From: an uncultured Roseovarius sp.
GTDB taxonomy: Bacteria; Pseudomonadota; Alphaproteobacteria; Rhodobacterales; Rhodobacteraceae
Length of the DNA stretch: 64,000 bases
Assembly: GCA_951812895.1 (NCBI GenBank)
Contig: OX638333.1
Coordinates: 3,576,001-3,640,000 of the forward strand
Direction: 5' to 3'
The notes under the pieces were generated by a model. It saw only the letters and a list, made by a program, of their open reading frames with translations. It was not told where the DNA came from and made no database searches. The position numbers and the translations under genes are program-made. Below, in pieces: positions 1 to 8,604 of the stretch. Within the stretch, counting starts at the first letter, position 1; each line of letters starts with the position of its first letter.

Positions 1-164
1 CCCGTGGCACGATTCGCGGCGCTGACGATATCTCGCGTCTGAAATATGTACCGAATATTGCCGGGGCTCTGGTGGGACGGGCCTTGTTTTCCAAAGATGT
101 CGATCTTGGCGAAGCGCTCGGATTGGCGGCGGCAGAGATGGAGCCCATTGCAGGGTTCAAATAG
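1..164 (+). CDS. C-terminal end of a HisA-like (beta/alpha)8 isomerase, cut by the window edge
   Basis: Frame 3 is open from the first base to the TAG at 162-164 and gives the last 53 residues of a protein. The text RGADDISRLKYVPNIAGALV followed by GRALF and a final helix fits the last strands and phosphate-binding end of the HisA/HisF barrel, where a Gly-Gly-Ile/Asp-Asp-Leu segment is followed by a G-x-x-x-G-R-A-L loop. The full enzyme would act in histidine biosynthesis or be a HisA paralogue. Only the C-terminus is visible, so the assignment is by resemblance. It is followed by a hairpin and does not overlap fabF. Confidence 0.5.
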   Translation, partial: RGTIRGADDISRLKYVPNIAGALVGRALFSKDVDLGEALGLAAAEMEPIAGFK

Positions 165-186
165 TTGTAAAAGACGGGTTTAATGA

Positions 187-212
187 AACAGGTGCCATTA
201 CGGGCACCTGTT
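187..212 (+). terminator. Hairpin downstream of the HisA-like gene
   Basis: A perfect 10-bp inverted repeat, AACAGGTGCC and GGCACCTGTT with a 6-base loop, lies 22 bases after the stop codon. The downstream T-run is weak (TTGTCGTT), so it may be a poor intrinsic terminator or an RNA 3'-end stabiliser. Confidence 0.5.
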
Positions 213-282
213 GTCGTTGGGCTTGCCCCCTTGGTGCAAGGCAGGGTATGAGCAGCAAAAGCATTTGAGAAAGGGCAGCAGC

Positions 283-1542
283 ATGCGTCGTGTCGTTGTT
301 ACTGGTCTGGGATTGGTTACACCCTTGGCTGATGGGGTAGAAGAAAGCTGGCGGCGGATTCTTGATGGACAGTCAGGTGCGGGAACGATCACCCGCTTTG
401 ATCCATCTAATGTTGCCACCAAATATGCCTGTCAGGTGCCTGATGGGGATGGTACCGACGGTACATTCAATGCAGACAATTACATGCTGCCGAAAGAGCG
501 TCGTAAAGTGGATGATTTTATCCTTTACGGGGTGGCTGCGGCGGATCAGGCGGTGCGCGATTCTGGATGGCTGCCAGAGGAAGAAGAAGACCGGCTTCGC
601 ACGGGTGTCATGATCGGCTCTGGCATCGGTGGGCTGCAATCCACTGAAGAAACAACACTTATTATCCGGGACCGCGGAGCACGCCGTGTTTCGCCATTCT
701 TTATTCCAGGTGCACTGATCAACCTGATCAGTGGGCAAGTCAGCATTCGATATGGGTTCAAGGGCCCGAACCACGCGGTGGTGACCGCGTGTTCTACTGG
801 GGCGCATGCCATTGGTGATGCGTCGCGTCTGATCCAGCATGGGGATGCTGAAGTGATGGTTGCAGGCGGCGCCGAGGCGGCGATTTGTGAGATTGGGATT
901 GCCGGATTCAATGCCTGCAAAGCCTTATCTACAAAGCGTGCGGACGATCCCAAAGCGGCAAGCCGTCCTTATGACGCAGACCGGGATGGGTTTGTGATGG
1001 GTGAGGGTGCAGGGATGGTGGTGCTTGAAGAGTACGAGCACGCTGTTGCCCGGGGTGCAAAGATTTATGCCGAAGTTCTGGGTTATGGTCTGTCAGGTGA
1101 CGCATACCACATTACTGCCCCCAGCGAAGATGGAGATGGTGGATTCCGGGCGATGACGGCCGCGCTTAAAAATGCAGGCGTAAGCCCTGCGGATGTGGGC
1201 TACATCAATGCGCATGGTACGTCGACGATGGCAGATACCATTGAATTACAAGCGGTTGAGCGTCTTTTGGGAGATGCGGCGAGCGGGGCGACCATGAGTT
1301 CTACAAAGTCGTCGACCGGGCATTTGCTGGGTGCCGCGGGGGCGATTGAAGCGATATTTTCAATCCTTGCCATTCGGGATCAGGTGGCGCCGCCGACAAT
1401 TAACCTTGATAATCCGGCGGTGGAATCGCCGATTGATCTGGCTCCGAATGCGAAACGGGAGAGAGAGATCAAGGTTGCGTTGTCAAACAGCTTTGGATTT
1501 GGCGGCACCAATGCCAGTATTTGTCTGGGGGCGCTGCGGTAA
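283..1542 (+). CDS. fabF: Beta-ketoacyl-ACP synthase II
   Basis: 419-aa condensing enzyme that elongates acyl-ACP with malonyl-ACP in cytoplasmic type II fatty acid synthesis. The Cys-His-His catalytic triad is visible: Cys170 in VTACSTGAHAIG, His311 in INAHGTST and His347 in KSSTGHLLGAAGA, with the FGFGGTNAS glycine-rich end. Length is normal for FabF. The ATG at 283 was chosen because it is preceded by GAGAAAGGG and begins the typical MRRVVVTGLG strand; an in-frame TTG at 211 would add 24 unrelated residues. Its stop overlaps the start of mltG (TAATG), implying co-transcription. An acpP gene, the usual neighbour, is not in front of it here. Confidence 0.95.
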   Translation: MRRVVVTGLGLVTPLADGVEESWRRILDGQSGAGTITRFDPSNVATKYACQVPDGDGTDGTFNADNYMLPKERRKVDDFILYGVAAADQAVRDSGWLPEEEEDRLRTGVMIGSGIGGLQSTEETTLIIRDRGARRVSPFFIPGALINLISGQVSIRYGFKGPNHAVVTACSTGAHAIGDASRLIQHGDAEVMVAGGAEAAICEIGIAGFNACKALSTKRADDPKAASRPYDADRDGFVMGEGAGMVVLEEYEHAVARGAKIYAEVLGYGLSGDAYHITAPSEDGDGGFRAMTAALKNAGVSPADVGYINAHGTSTMADTIELQAVERLLGDAASGATMSSTKSSTGHLLGAAGAIEAIFSILAIRDQVAPPTINLDNPAVESPIDLAPNAKREREIKVALSNSFGFGGTNASICLGALR

Positions 1543-2699
1543 TGTGGCGGCATATTGCCTCTAACGCACTGACTTTTCTGGTTGTTTTGATTTTCCTCAT
1601 CGGGGGTGTGATCCTGTGGGGGCAAAGCAAATACAGCTCTGCCGGACCGTTGGAAGAATCGATTTGTCTGCGCGTGAAAAGCGGCAGCAATATGCGTATC
1701 GTTTCAAGTGAATTGGAAGAACGCGGGGCGCTTTCCAGCGGGGCAATCTTTCGGATTGGCGCGGATTACACCAATAAAAACAGCGCGTTAAAGGCTGGCA
1801 GCTGGCTGATTCCTGAGCGCGCGAGCATGGCTGTCATCACTGACCTGATCACCAAGGGCGGGGCGAGTACCTGTGGTACCGAGGTGATCTATCGAATCGG
1901 TATCACCACGGCGCAGGTGCAGGTGCGTGAACTGGACCCGGTTACGGAGCGGTTTTTTGAGGTGGCCAGTTTTGACGCGCTCGCCGAAGAAGCGCGTCCC
2001 GATACGTATAGTTCTGTTTTAGATCAAGCGGATACGCGGTACAGGATCGATGTTGCAGAAGGTGTGACCAGTTGGCAAATCGTGACTGCGATGAGTAAAA
2101 TGGATGCGCTGACCGGAGAGGTTAACGAAATTCCGCCAGAAGGCAGCCTCGCGCCGTTTAGTTATGAAGTGGTTAAAGGTGAAAGCCGTGCCACCGTTAT
2201 CCAGAAAATGCGGGAAGTTCAGGATGTTAGACTGGCCGCGGCCTGGGAGGGGCGGGCGGAAGGTGTTCCCTTGGAAAACCCGTACGAGGCGTTAATTCTG
2301 GCCTCGATCATCGAGAAGGAAACCGGCCTGCCGGAAGAGCGCAGACAAGTGGCGAGCGTCTTTGCCAACCGGTTGAAGCGCGGTATGCGCATGCAGACTG
2401 ACCCGACGGTAATTTATGGCATTACCAATGGGCAGGGCACGCTTGGCCGGGGCCTGAGGCAGAGTGAGCTCCGCAATGCAACCCCTTATAATACCTATGT
2501 AATTGATGGTTTGCCGCCAACACCTATCGCGAACCCGGGTGAGGAAAGCCTGAAGGCTGCAGTTAATCCCGACACGACCGATTTCGTGTTTTTCGTGGCC
2601 GACGGAACCGGAGGACATGCTTTTGCGGAGACGCTGGAAGAGCATAACCGGAATGTCGCAAAGTGGCGCGAGATTGAAGCCGAGCGCGCCGCTGAGTAA
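1542..2699 (+). CDS. mltG: Endolytic murein transglycosylase MltG
   Basis: 385-aa inner-membrane enzyme of the YceG/MltG family that cleaves nascent glycan strands and limits peptidoglycan chain length. One N-terminal membrane helix (about residues 7-28, rich in L, V and I) is followed by a LysM-like region and the catalytic YceG domain. Glu258 in ASIIEKETG matches the catalytic glutamate of E. coli MltG, followed by the family signature QTDPTVIYG and the NTYVIDGLPPTPIANPG stretch. The start ATG shares a base with the fabF stop codon, so translation is probably coupled. The fabF-mltG pair is common in Rhodobacterales. Confidence 0.93.
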   Translation: MWRHIASNALTFLVVLIFLIGGVILWGQSKYSSAGPLEESICLRVKSGSNMRIVSSELEERGALSSGAIFRIGADYTNKNSALKAGSWLIPERASMAVITDLITKGGASTCGTEVIYRIGITTAQVQVRELDPVTERFFEVASFDALAEEARPDTYSSVLDQADTRYRIDVAEGVTSWQIVTAMSKMDALTGEVNEIPPEGSLAPFSYEVVKGESRATVIQKMREVQDVRLAAAWEGRAEGVPLENPYEALILASIIEKETGLPEERRQVASVFANRLKRGMRMQTDPTVIYGITNGQGTLGRGLRQSELRNATPYNTYVIDGLPPTPIANPGEESLKAAVNPDTTDFVFFVADGTGGHAFAETLEEHNRNVAKWREIEAERAAE

Positions 2700-2820
2700 C
2701 GCCGGGCACGGGATTTGTACAAATTGTTCCAATTGTACGTGTGATTTGTGCAAATTTCGGGGCTCATTCCGGAATCAGTGTGCATGATGCAGACAAATCG
2801 GGGGTTTTGACGTTTAGGAT

Positions 2821-2845
2821 GGTGGGGTGAAACCCCACCCTACGG
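2821..2845. repeat. 25-bp palindromic dispersed element, copy 1
   Basis: A near-perfect palindrome beginning GGTGGGGTGAAACCCC and ending CTACGG, in the gap between mltG and the convergent sulfotransferase-like gene. Four related copies lie at 15779, 18483, 18551 and 21869, all with the same length, a central TGAA and a terminal CGG. It could also act as a terminator hairpin between the convergent genes. Confidence 0.75.
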
Positions 2846-2857
2846 CAAAGCGATTCC

Positions 2858-3682
2858 TTATGCCGTTTTGTCATCCGCGGAGGCATTCCTGGCCCGTGCA
2901 GCCTTGCGGTACTTTTGCAACAATTTGCGCTTTGTCTCGGACAGGGTTTTGTCGTCCATATCTGATCGGTTGAGTTCCAGCAGCCGTTCGGCTGCATTGC
3001 TGGGTTGTACGTTTTGCCGATCCAGAGGGGGAATCCCGTCTGTCGGTACGTCCAGAAGGTCGAGCGCTGCGCCGAGTAGGCCAAGCGGCCACTCTGTGCT
3101 GGCTTCAAGACGTGTTGAAAAGACTTGCGCCCGCCCGCCCAACCGGGACCGGGTTAGTGATACAATCTTGTCGAGCTGTGCCGCGCGTTCCAGTCTGGGC
3201 CGGTAGGTTTCAAAATCTTCGGTCACGCGCGTCGTGCGAACGTTTTGCCAATAGGCACTGCGTTTCCAGTTTTCGGCATCTCGCGTGGTGAACCAGATGG
3301 TGACCGGAATGTCATCGCCGCCCCATTTTTTGACCTTTGCTACCGCCGTATCAATCAAAACTGGTGCGGCATCATAGGCCATAATGTTTTTCCGCCCTGG
3401 GATCTGGCCTGCCAGCGCCTCGGAACTGATCAGCACGGGGCGCAGATCGCTCGGATCAAGTAAATTGAGACCTGCCGAGAACGCATTTGCAAAGGCTGTG
3501 AGCCTGAATTCTTCGGGGGCGATAGAGTATCTTTGTGAAATCCGCGTGGCATCGCGCAGTTCTTCTTTGAGCAAAATTCGTAAATTGGGCGCCAATAGGT
3601 CCCGGTGCACATTCGCCCAGAACTGCAAGCTGGTCGTGCCGGTTTTGTGAAAGCCCGGATGGATCAAAACGCGTGATTTCAT
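2858..3682 (-). CDS. Sulfotransferase-like protein
   Basis: 274-aa protein. The N-terminal VLIHPGFHKTGTTSLQ is a strand/P-loop of the PAPS-dependent sulfotransferase type (KTGTTSLQ resembles the 5'-phosphosulfate-binding loop), found in many Roseobacter proteins that modify glycans or secreted molecules. The rest, with a WFTTRDAENWKRS segment that may form the 3'-phosphate site, is divergent, so the substrate is unknown. The ATG at 3682 was chosen because the P-loop follows within 12 residues; an upstream open extension has no family features. It is monocistronic, convergent to mltG and divergent from the Hint-domain gene. Confidence 0.7.
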   Translation of the reverse strand: MKSRVLIHPGFHKTGTTSLQFWANVHRDLLAPNLRILLKEELRDATRISQRYSIAPEEFRLTAFANAFSAGLNLLDPSDLRPVLISSEALAGQIPGRKNIMAYDAAPVLIDTAVAKVKKWGGDDIPVTIWFTTRDAENWKRSAYWQNVRTTRVTEDFETYRPRLERAAQLDKIVSLTRSRLGGRAQVFSTRLEASTEWPLGLLGAALDLLDVPTDGIPPLDRQNVQPSNAAERLLELNRSDMDDKTLSETKRKLLQKYRKAARARNASADDKTA

Positions 3683-3938
3683 TGGCTGATCATCCCTTGG
3701 AACCGATTTTTGCGCAAGCAAGCAACCCCGTTTCGTTTGTTTCTGTTTCGTAAACAATAGCAAAAAAGCCGCTGATTGTTTCCGACTTTCAGACACTTCA
3801 CAAATTCGCCCTGAAATTCCCACAGGCCCATCCCGAGTGGGGGCCAAGGCCGACGCATTTAAGGCGTCATATGGCTTGATAGCACAAACACAGGTTGTGT
3901 GGTTGAGGCAAATTAAGAGTAGCGAGGCGAGATAAGCA

Positions 3939-5408
3939 GTGCCTACGTATACCATCGTTGCGAATGGGACTTTCCCGCTCGGTCCGAATGAGATCGAAGC
4001 GGGTGGTACGATTCTGGCCAACGATGGTGATATTTTCATCTTCAGCGCCACGGCGGATGACAATGTTCGTTTCGATTCAGCCACCGGTACGGCAGCGGAT
4101 ATTGATATCATCTTTGAGGCGGATGCCGGCGGCAATTACAACGTTGAAATTCGCGCCGACCTGACCGCGATGATCAGTACCGACCCGGGGGTTGATGTCA
4201 GTGCCGTCAACATCAATGCCGGGTCATCCGATGCGATAGCGGTTGATCTGGATGATAATTCGCAAATTGGTAACATCACCGGATCATCGACAGGCGCGGA
4301 TACGCTGATCATCGGTGATGGTGTCACCGTTGATGGTAATATCGATCTGCAGGACGGTAATAACCAGATCACAATCGGCAACAACAACACCTTCAACGGC
4401 ACAATCGATACCGGGACAGGCGCAGATGTGTTTGTGGTCGGGAATTCGAATGATTTTTCGGATTCGATTGATTCCGGGGATGGCGACGATTCACTGTCAT
4501 TTGGCGACAGCAATGCAATTGTCGATCTGTGGACCGGAAACGGGGCTGATACTCTACGGGTTGGTACACCGGATTTAAGCAGCAGCATTGTTCTGGATGG
4601 GGTGGATCATACCGGCGATGATGGCGATCCGGCGAATGACGATACGCTGTTCATCGAGCTAACCGGATCGGACAAGACTGACTTTGAAACCGAGTTGAAC
4701 AACAACGGTTATACGCTGAACGGAAATATCTGGGAGGCGGATGGCGCTACGGATTATCACGTCAATTCAGGTAATTTGGAAGTCAATGATTTTGAATTTA
4801 TCAAGATTGTTTGCTTTGCAGCCGGGACCCGGATTGAAACAGATCGCGGGATGCGGCCGATTGAGTGGCTGCGTCCGGGAAGCATGGTGCGCACGCGCGA
4901 CCACGGGTTTCAGCCTATCCGCTGGATCGGGATGAAGACGGTTCCGGCGCAGGGGCATCTGGCACCCTATATCATCGAGCCCGGTGTTTTGGACAATTCG
5001 CGGCGCGTGATCCTGTCACCGCAGCATCGGGTGATGTTGTCGGGCTGGCAGATGGAGCTGTTGTTTGGTGAACACGAGGTTCTGGCCCCAATCAAGATGC
5101 TGGAGAACGGGCAGACGATCCGGCGCTGTGAAGGGCGTAAAATCCGTTATGTGCATATGCTGTTTGACCGGCACGAGATCGTTTATGCCGATGGTCTGGC
5201 GAGTGAAAGCTTTCACCCCGGCACCGAGGGGATGAGCGGACTGGAACAAGAAGTGCGCGACGAGATATTTGAGATTTTCCCTGAGCTTGGCCGGAACATC
5301 GCAGCCTATGGCCCGGTTGCCCGGCGAAGCCTGCGGGCGCATGAGGCGGCTTTGGCCGGGGATTATCTGGGCCTGGCTAAGGCGCTTGAAACTACCCGCG
5401 CGGCGTAA
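3939..5408 (+). CDS. Hint_2-domain protein with Asp/Gly/Asn-rich beta repeats
   Basis: 489 aa, GTG start behind GAGGCGAG. Residues about 1-290 are very acidic and rich in D, G, N and T, with degenerate RTX-like turns (TGTGADVFVVG, SGDGDDSLSFGD, TGNGADTLRVG) suggesting a calcium-binding beta-roll or a secreted type I substrate. At Cys292 a Hint (hedgehog/intein) module begins: CFAAGTRIETDRG, with a conserved SPQHRVML histidine. Hint_2 modules are abundant in Roseobacter surface or secreted proteins; cleavage has not been shown for most. No Sec signal peptide is visible, consistent with type I export. The secretion genes are not in the window. The exact role is unknown. Confidence 0.8.
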   Translation: MPTYTIVANGTFPLGPNEIEAGGTILANDGDIFIFSATADDNVRFDSATGTAADIDIIFEADAGGNYNVEIRADLTAMISTDPGVDVSAVNINAGSSDAIAVDLDDNSQIGNITGSSTGADTLIIGDGVTVDGNIDLQDGNNQITIGNNNTFNGTIDTGTGADVFVVGNSNDFSDSIDSGDGDDSLSFGDSNAIVDLWTGNGADTLRVGTPDLSSSIVLDGVDHTGDDGDPANDDTLFIELTGSDKTDFETELNNNGYTLNGNIWEADGATDYHVNSGNLEVNDFEFIKIVCFAAGTRIETDRGMRPIEWLRPGSMVRTRDHGFQPIRWIGMKTVPAQGHLAPYIIEPGVLDNSRRVILSPQHRVMLSGWQMELLFGEHEVLAPIKMLENGQTIRRCEGRKIRYVHMLFDRHEIVYADGLASESFHPGTEGMSGLEQEVRDEIFEIFPELGRNIAAYGPVARRSLRAHEAALAGDYLGLAKALETTRAA

Positions 5409-5587
5409 CCTGCGGCGCGTTTTGCGCTTTTCCTTAAGAATTCATGAACAGATCAGACGATCCGTCACCGGCTTGTTAACCGCTGCGCGTGATCCTGTTC
5501 GCAGCTGACGGAAATGGCGCAGAATGTGTCATTTCTCTTATGCGGAGGGGCCAAGAAAAACAGGCAACGCATGAGGCAAGAGCACGA
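5409..5587 (+). promoter_or_regulatory. Leader region in front of the GTA cluster
   Basis: This 179-base gap precedes g1 and in known GTAs would hold the main promoter. It contains a GTTAAC site (about 5475-5480) and an AT-rich TTAAGAATTCATGAA stretch (about 5434-5448), but no clear -35/-10 pair and no full CtrA site (TTAA-N7-TTAA). Promoter function is inferred only from position. Confidence 0.3.
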
Positions 5588-5938
5588 ATGGTTTTAATTA
5601 CCCCCGATCAGGGACCAACAGGACTGACGACATCGATCAACTCTCTGGAACGGCAACTGGCCGATATGAAGGCCGAGCTGGAGGCCATGTATCACCGCAT
5701 CAAAAGCGGTGAATTTGGGGAACTGAAAAACGCAACCAAGGCCACGGCGGAAATCCGGCAATGGCTGAAGATAGCGATAGAAGCGGAGGCGCAACTTGAA
5801 AAACGAAACAAAGCTCACAAAGGCATTGCCCGGGATTACGCGCTCGACCTCAATGAAGCACGGGCTTCGATCGGGTGCAGGCTGGATCGTCTCAGAAGAG
5901 CCGGATGTCCGGGAAGACTTCCTCGCCGGTCTGGGTGA
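5588..5938 (+). CDS. GTA g1, small terminase-like protein
   Basis: 116-aa protein at the first position of the GTA cluster. The N-terminal half (ISLERQLADMKAELEAMY-like heptads, starting near residue 14) is predicted coiled coil or helical. The middle helix-rich part (TKATAEIRQWLKIAIEAEAQ) fits the small terminase subunit that helps the large terminase package host DNA. The last 30 or so residues are Arg-rich and overlap the g2 reading frame by 86 bases. The ATG at 5588 was chosen for conserved length; an ATG at 5540 and a TTG at 5489 are alternative starts. Identification rests on length, helices and position. Confidence 0.72.
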   Translation: MVLITPDQGPTGLTTSINSLERQLADMKAELEAMYHRIKSGEFGELKNATKATAEIRQWLKIAIEAEAQLEKRNKAHKGIARDYALDLNEARASIGCRLDRLRRAGCPGRLPRRSG

Positions 5939-7208
5939 GGGGGAGCTGCTGGCGCTGCCGTATCTGTTTGAGTTCTGGGCGCTGGAGCACCAGCTGCCAC
6001 CCGAGGGCGATTGGCGGGCCTGGGTCGTGATGGGCGGGCGCGGTGCGGGGAAAACCCGCGCCGGGGCCGAATGGGTGCGGGCGCAGGTGGAAGGGGCAAA
6101 GCCGTTGGACAAGGGTCGCTCTGAACGGATTGCACTGGTGGGTGAAACCTATGATCAGGTGCGTGATGTGATGGTTTTTGGTGAGAGCGGCATTCTGGCC
6201 TGTTCGCCCCCCGACAGGCGGCCCGAATGGCAGGCCACGCGCAGGCGGTTGATCTGGCCTAATGGAGCCACGGCGCAGGTGTTTTCGGCACATGATCCCG
6301 AAGGTCTGCGCGGACCGCAGTTTGATGGCGCGTGGGTTGATGAGATGGCCAAGTGGAAAAAGGCACGAGAAACCTGGGACATGCTGCAATTTGCACTTCG
6401 GTTGGGAGAGCATCCACAGGTTTGTGTCACCACGACGCCACGCAATGTGGGGGTTTTGAAAGAGGTTCTGAAACAGGAAACCACGGTCACAACGCATGCG
6501 ACGACTGAGGCCAATGCGGCCTATCTGGCGCAGTCCTTCCTTGACGAAGTAAAGGCACGCTATGCCGGGACACGGATGGGCCGACAGGAGCTGGATGGCG
6601 TGTTGGTGGATGAGGTGGAAGGTGCGCTGTGGACAGAGCGTTTGCTGGGGGCCTGTGGCATGGATGACATTCCAGAGCTTGACCGGGTGGTGGTTGCTGT
6701 GGATCCGCCGGTGACGGGGCGGGAAAGCTCGGATGAGTGTGGGATTGTGGTGGCCGGGGTCCGCATGCAGGGGCCTGTACAGGATTGGAAAGCCTATGTG
6801 CTGGCCGATTGCAGTATGGGGGCGGCGAGCCCTATGGGCTGGGCCAGTGCGGCGATCCGGGCGATGGAACAATTTGGTGCTGAGAGGCTGGTCGCGGAAG
6901 TCAACCAGGGCGGGGACATGGTGGAACAGGTGATCCGGCAGGTGGACCCGATGGTGCCGTTCCGCGCGGTGCATGCCAGCCGGGGCAAATCGGCCCGGGC
7001 CGAGCCGGTGGCGGCACTGTACGAGCAGGGCAGGGTGCGCCATGCACGGGGCCTGAGCGATCTGGAAGATCAGATGTGCGCGATGACTCTACGGGGGTTT
7101 GAGGGCAAAGGCAGCCCGGACCGGGTGGATGCGCTGGTTTGGGCGCTGACCGAGCTGATGATTGTGCCGGCGGCGAAGTGGAGGCGGCCGAGTGTGAGGG
7201 TGGTTTGA
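5853..7208 (+). CDS. GTA g2, large terminase (packaging ATPase/nuclease)
   Basis: 451-aa terminase large subunit that translocates and cuts DNA during headful packaging of GTA particles. Walker A is MGGRGAGKTRAG with Lys67; Walker B is GAWVDEM with Asp163-Glu164; a coupling motif region reads VCVTTTPRN. The RNase H-like nuclease domain starts at VVVAVDPPVT and ends with the conserved DRVDALVWALTEL. The ATG at 5853 lies inside g1; an in-frame TTG at 5796 is possible. The C-terminus is complete even though the next GTA gene (g3) is about 9.8 kb away. Confidence 0.93.
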   Translation: MKHGLRSGAGWIVSEEPDVREDFLAGLGEGELLALPYLFEFWALEHQLPPEGDWRAWVVMGGRGAGKTRAGAEWVRAQVEGAKPLDKGRSERIALVGETYDQVRDVMVFGESGILACSPPDRRPEWQATRRRLIWPNGATAQVFSAHDPEGLRGPQFDGAWVDEMAKWKKARETWDMLQFALRLGEHPQVCVTTTPRNVGVLKEVLKQETTVTTHATTEANAAYLAQSFLDEVKARYAGTRMGRQELDGVLVDEVEGALWTERLLGACGMDDIPELDRVVVAVDPPVTGRESSDECGIVVAGVRMQGPVQDWKAYVLADCSMGAASPMGWASAAIRAMEQFGAERLVAEVNQGGDMVEQVIRQVDPMVPFRAVHASRGKSARAEPVAALYEQGRVRHARGLSDLEDQMCAMTLRGFEGKGSPDRVDALVWALTELMIVPAAKWRRPSVRVV

Positions 7209-7344
7209 AAAGGATGTTTGCGTAGGGTCGGTGCTTGTCTGATGATGATGAGACCTGTGGTGATAGAATTTGGTGTCCGATGTGAGCGAAAGTCTATCAA
7301 TGCTGCACTTTGTATGATTGTCGGCTTGCCTCGGAAGGCAGAGG

Positions 7345-7989
7345 TCAAGCCTTGCGGTAGATCAATGCGAACGCGGTATCATTCGAGTGGTCATGTCCTT
7401 CTTTCGCATACATGCGCACCTCGGCGACCCGCAGGTTTTTGATCAGACCACCTGTTTCCATCCGGCGCAAAACAGGTTGAAATCCGGCCTCCTCGAAAAA
7501 AGTCTTTCTGACGCCGATAACAAAAAGTGCATCCGATCTGGCGATGTCGAGCAAGCTTTCAAGCGGCTCCGGACCAACATGCCCATAGGTGAAAGTCCCT
7601 GCGGACAAAACGGCCCCATAGTCATTTTTGATAATATCCAGAGACTGCGTGATATCCACCTCATATAATGAACGATATATTTCTTTCTTCTTTGAAATGC
7701 TGAGCATCTCGGATGAAATATCAACGCCGTCGATCTGTTGTTGTGGTAGTTTCAGAACGTTCGCAACCAGCCCTGTACCGCATCCTATGTCCGCGATTGG
7801 CGTATCGGTTCCGATAGCAGCATCGCGGTAAGCAGTCGCGATTGCCGCAGGATAGTGCCAACCCAATGTGTCAGCAAAATCAGTGTCATACGTCGTGGCG
7901 AAAGCATCATAATAGTCTGCGTTATCTTCCGGAGTAGAGAGCGTGTACGATTGTTCCAGAAGAGTTTGTCCTGCACTTTTCTCAGTCAT
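7345..7989 (-). CDS. Class I SAM-dependent methyltransferase
   Basis: 214-aa protein with a Rossmann methyltransferase core: motif I PIADIGCGTGLV around residues 61-72, an acidic loop GVDISSEML, and a motif IV-like AVLSAGTFTYGHVG. An N-terminal helix with YYDAFATTYDTDF resembles small-molecule or Williams-Beuren-type methyltransferases; the substrate is not predictable. The ATG at 7989 has AGGAAG at good spacing; a TTG at 8007 would add six residues. It is the first gene of the cargo between g2 and g3, transcribed against g2. Its coding text is richer in A and T than the GTA genes. Confidence 0.8.
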   Translation of the reverse strand: MTEKSAGQTLLEQSYTLSTPEDNADYYDAFATTYDTDFADTLGWHYPAAIATAYRDAAIGTDTPIADIGCGTGLVANVLKLPQQQIDGVDISSEMLSISKKKEIYRSLYEVDITQSLDIIKNDYGAVLSAGTFTYGHVGPEPLESLLDIARSDALFVIGVRKTFFEEAGFQPVLRRMETGGLIKNLRVAEVRMYAKEGHDHSNDTAFALIYRKA

Positions 7990-8051
7990 CTTCAGATCTT
8001 CCTGCAAAGTTGTCTTTGAAAAGCGATTGCATATTCTTAACCATCAACTGA

Positions 8052-8480
8052 TGGCGTATTCCATCATTTTGTCAACCGCTGCTTCGACATTTGGCAATTG
8101 CTCCAGCTCAGCTGCAATTTGATGGGTTTTACAAGTATTCGGAGATTGCCGATGAAAACGAGGGGATCTACTGGTTCACCCTGGACAATGTGGGCGCCCG
8201 TTATTTTGAACCAGCAAATCACCAATTGCAGACCGACCCGGGTTCACCTTTCAGGCGTACCCTCACGGCACAACGGCGTCTTGGGAAAGAGCACATGGTG
8301 CTGCGTGGACTTATTAAGAAGACGATTGATGAAGCTGGTACCAGAACAGAGCTTTTGTCGGATGAGACGGCGTTTTTTGACTGTCTGCGGGATGATTTCA
8401 ATTTAGAAGTGCCAGAAATTGTGAATCTTTGGCCCGCACTACAACAACGCCACGAGGAGCTGTTTGGGACGCAGAAGTAA
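8052..8480 (+). pseudogene. C-terminal remnant of an arylamine N-acetyltransferase
   Basis: The frame opens after a TGA at 8049 with no convincing start (TTG at 8091 is the first candidate). The readable part contains PANHQLQTDPGSPFRRTL followed by TAQRR, which resembles the ANxxxSTHPxSxFR segment of NAT enzymes, then an LRGLIKKTIDEAGTRTELLS and L-x-D-x-F-x-L tail typical of the NAT C-terminal domain. The N-terminal domains carrying the Cys-His-Asp triad are missing, so it should be inactive: about 130 of about 270 residues remain. It could instead be a small orphan protein; the family call is from motif resemblance only. Confidence 0.5.
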
Positions 8481-8604
8481 GATGAGCTTAGCTTCCTCGC
8501 GCTACCGCGATGGCGATCCTGGGGTTCTATAGATCATCTACGATAATTCTAAGGAGGCTGCATCGCAGCTTTTATGGCCAAAGCTGGTGGTGTGTTCTTT
8601 TGAC

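Noticed and set aside
3683-4135. Upstream extension of the sulfotransferase-like gene
   Set aside because: The residues before the ATG at 3682 are low-complexity and overlap the start of the Hint-domain gene; the P-loop expected near the N-terminus follows the later ATG.
5892-7043. 383-codon open frame antisense to the large terminase gene
   Set aside because: Composition is His/Arg/Pro-rich as expected from the opposite strand of a GC-rich gene, there is no family motif, and the sense strand encodes an intact terminase.
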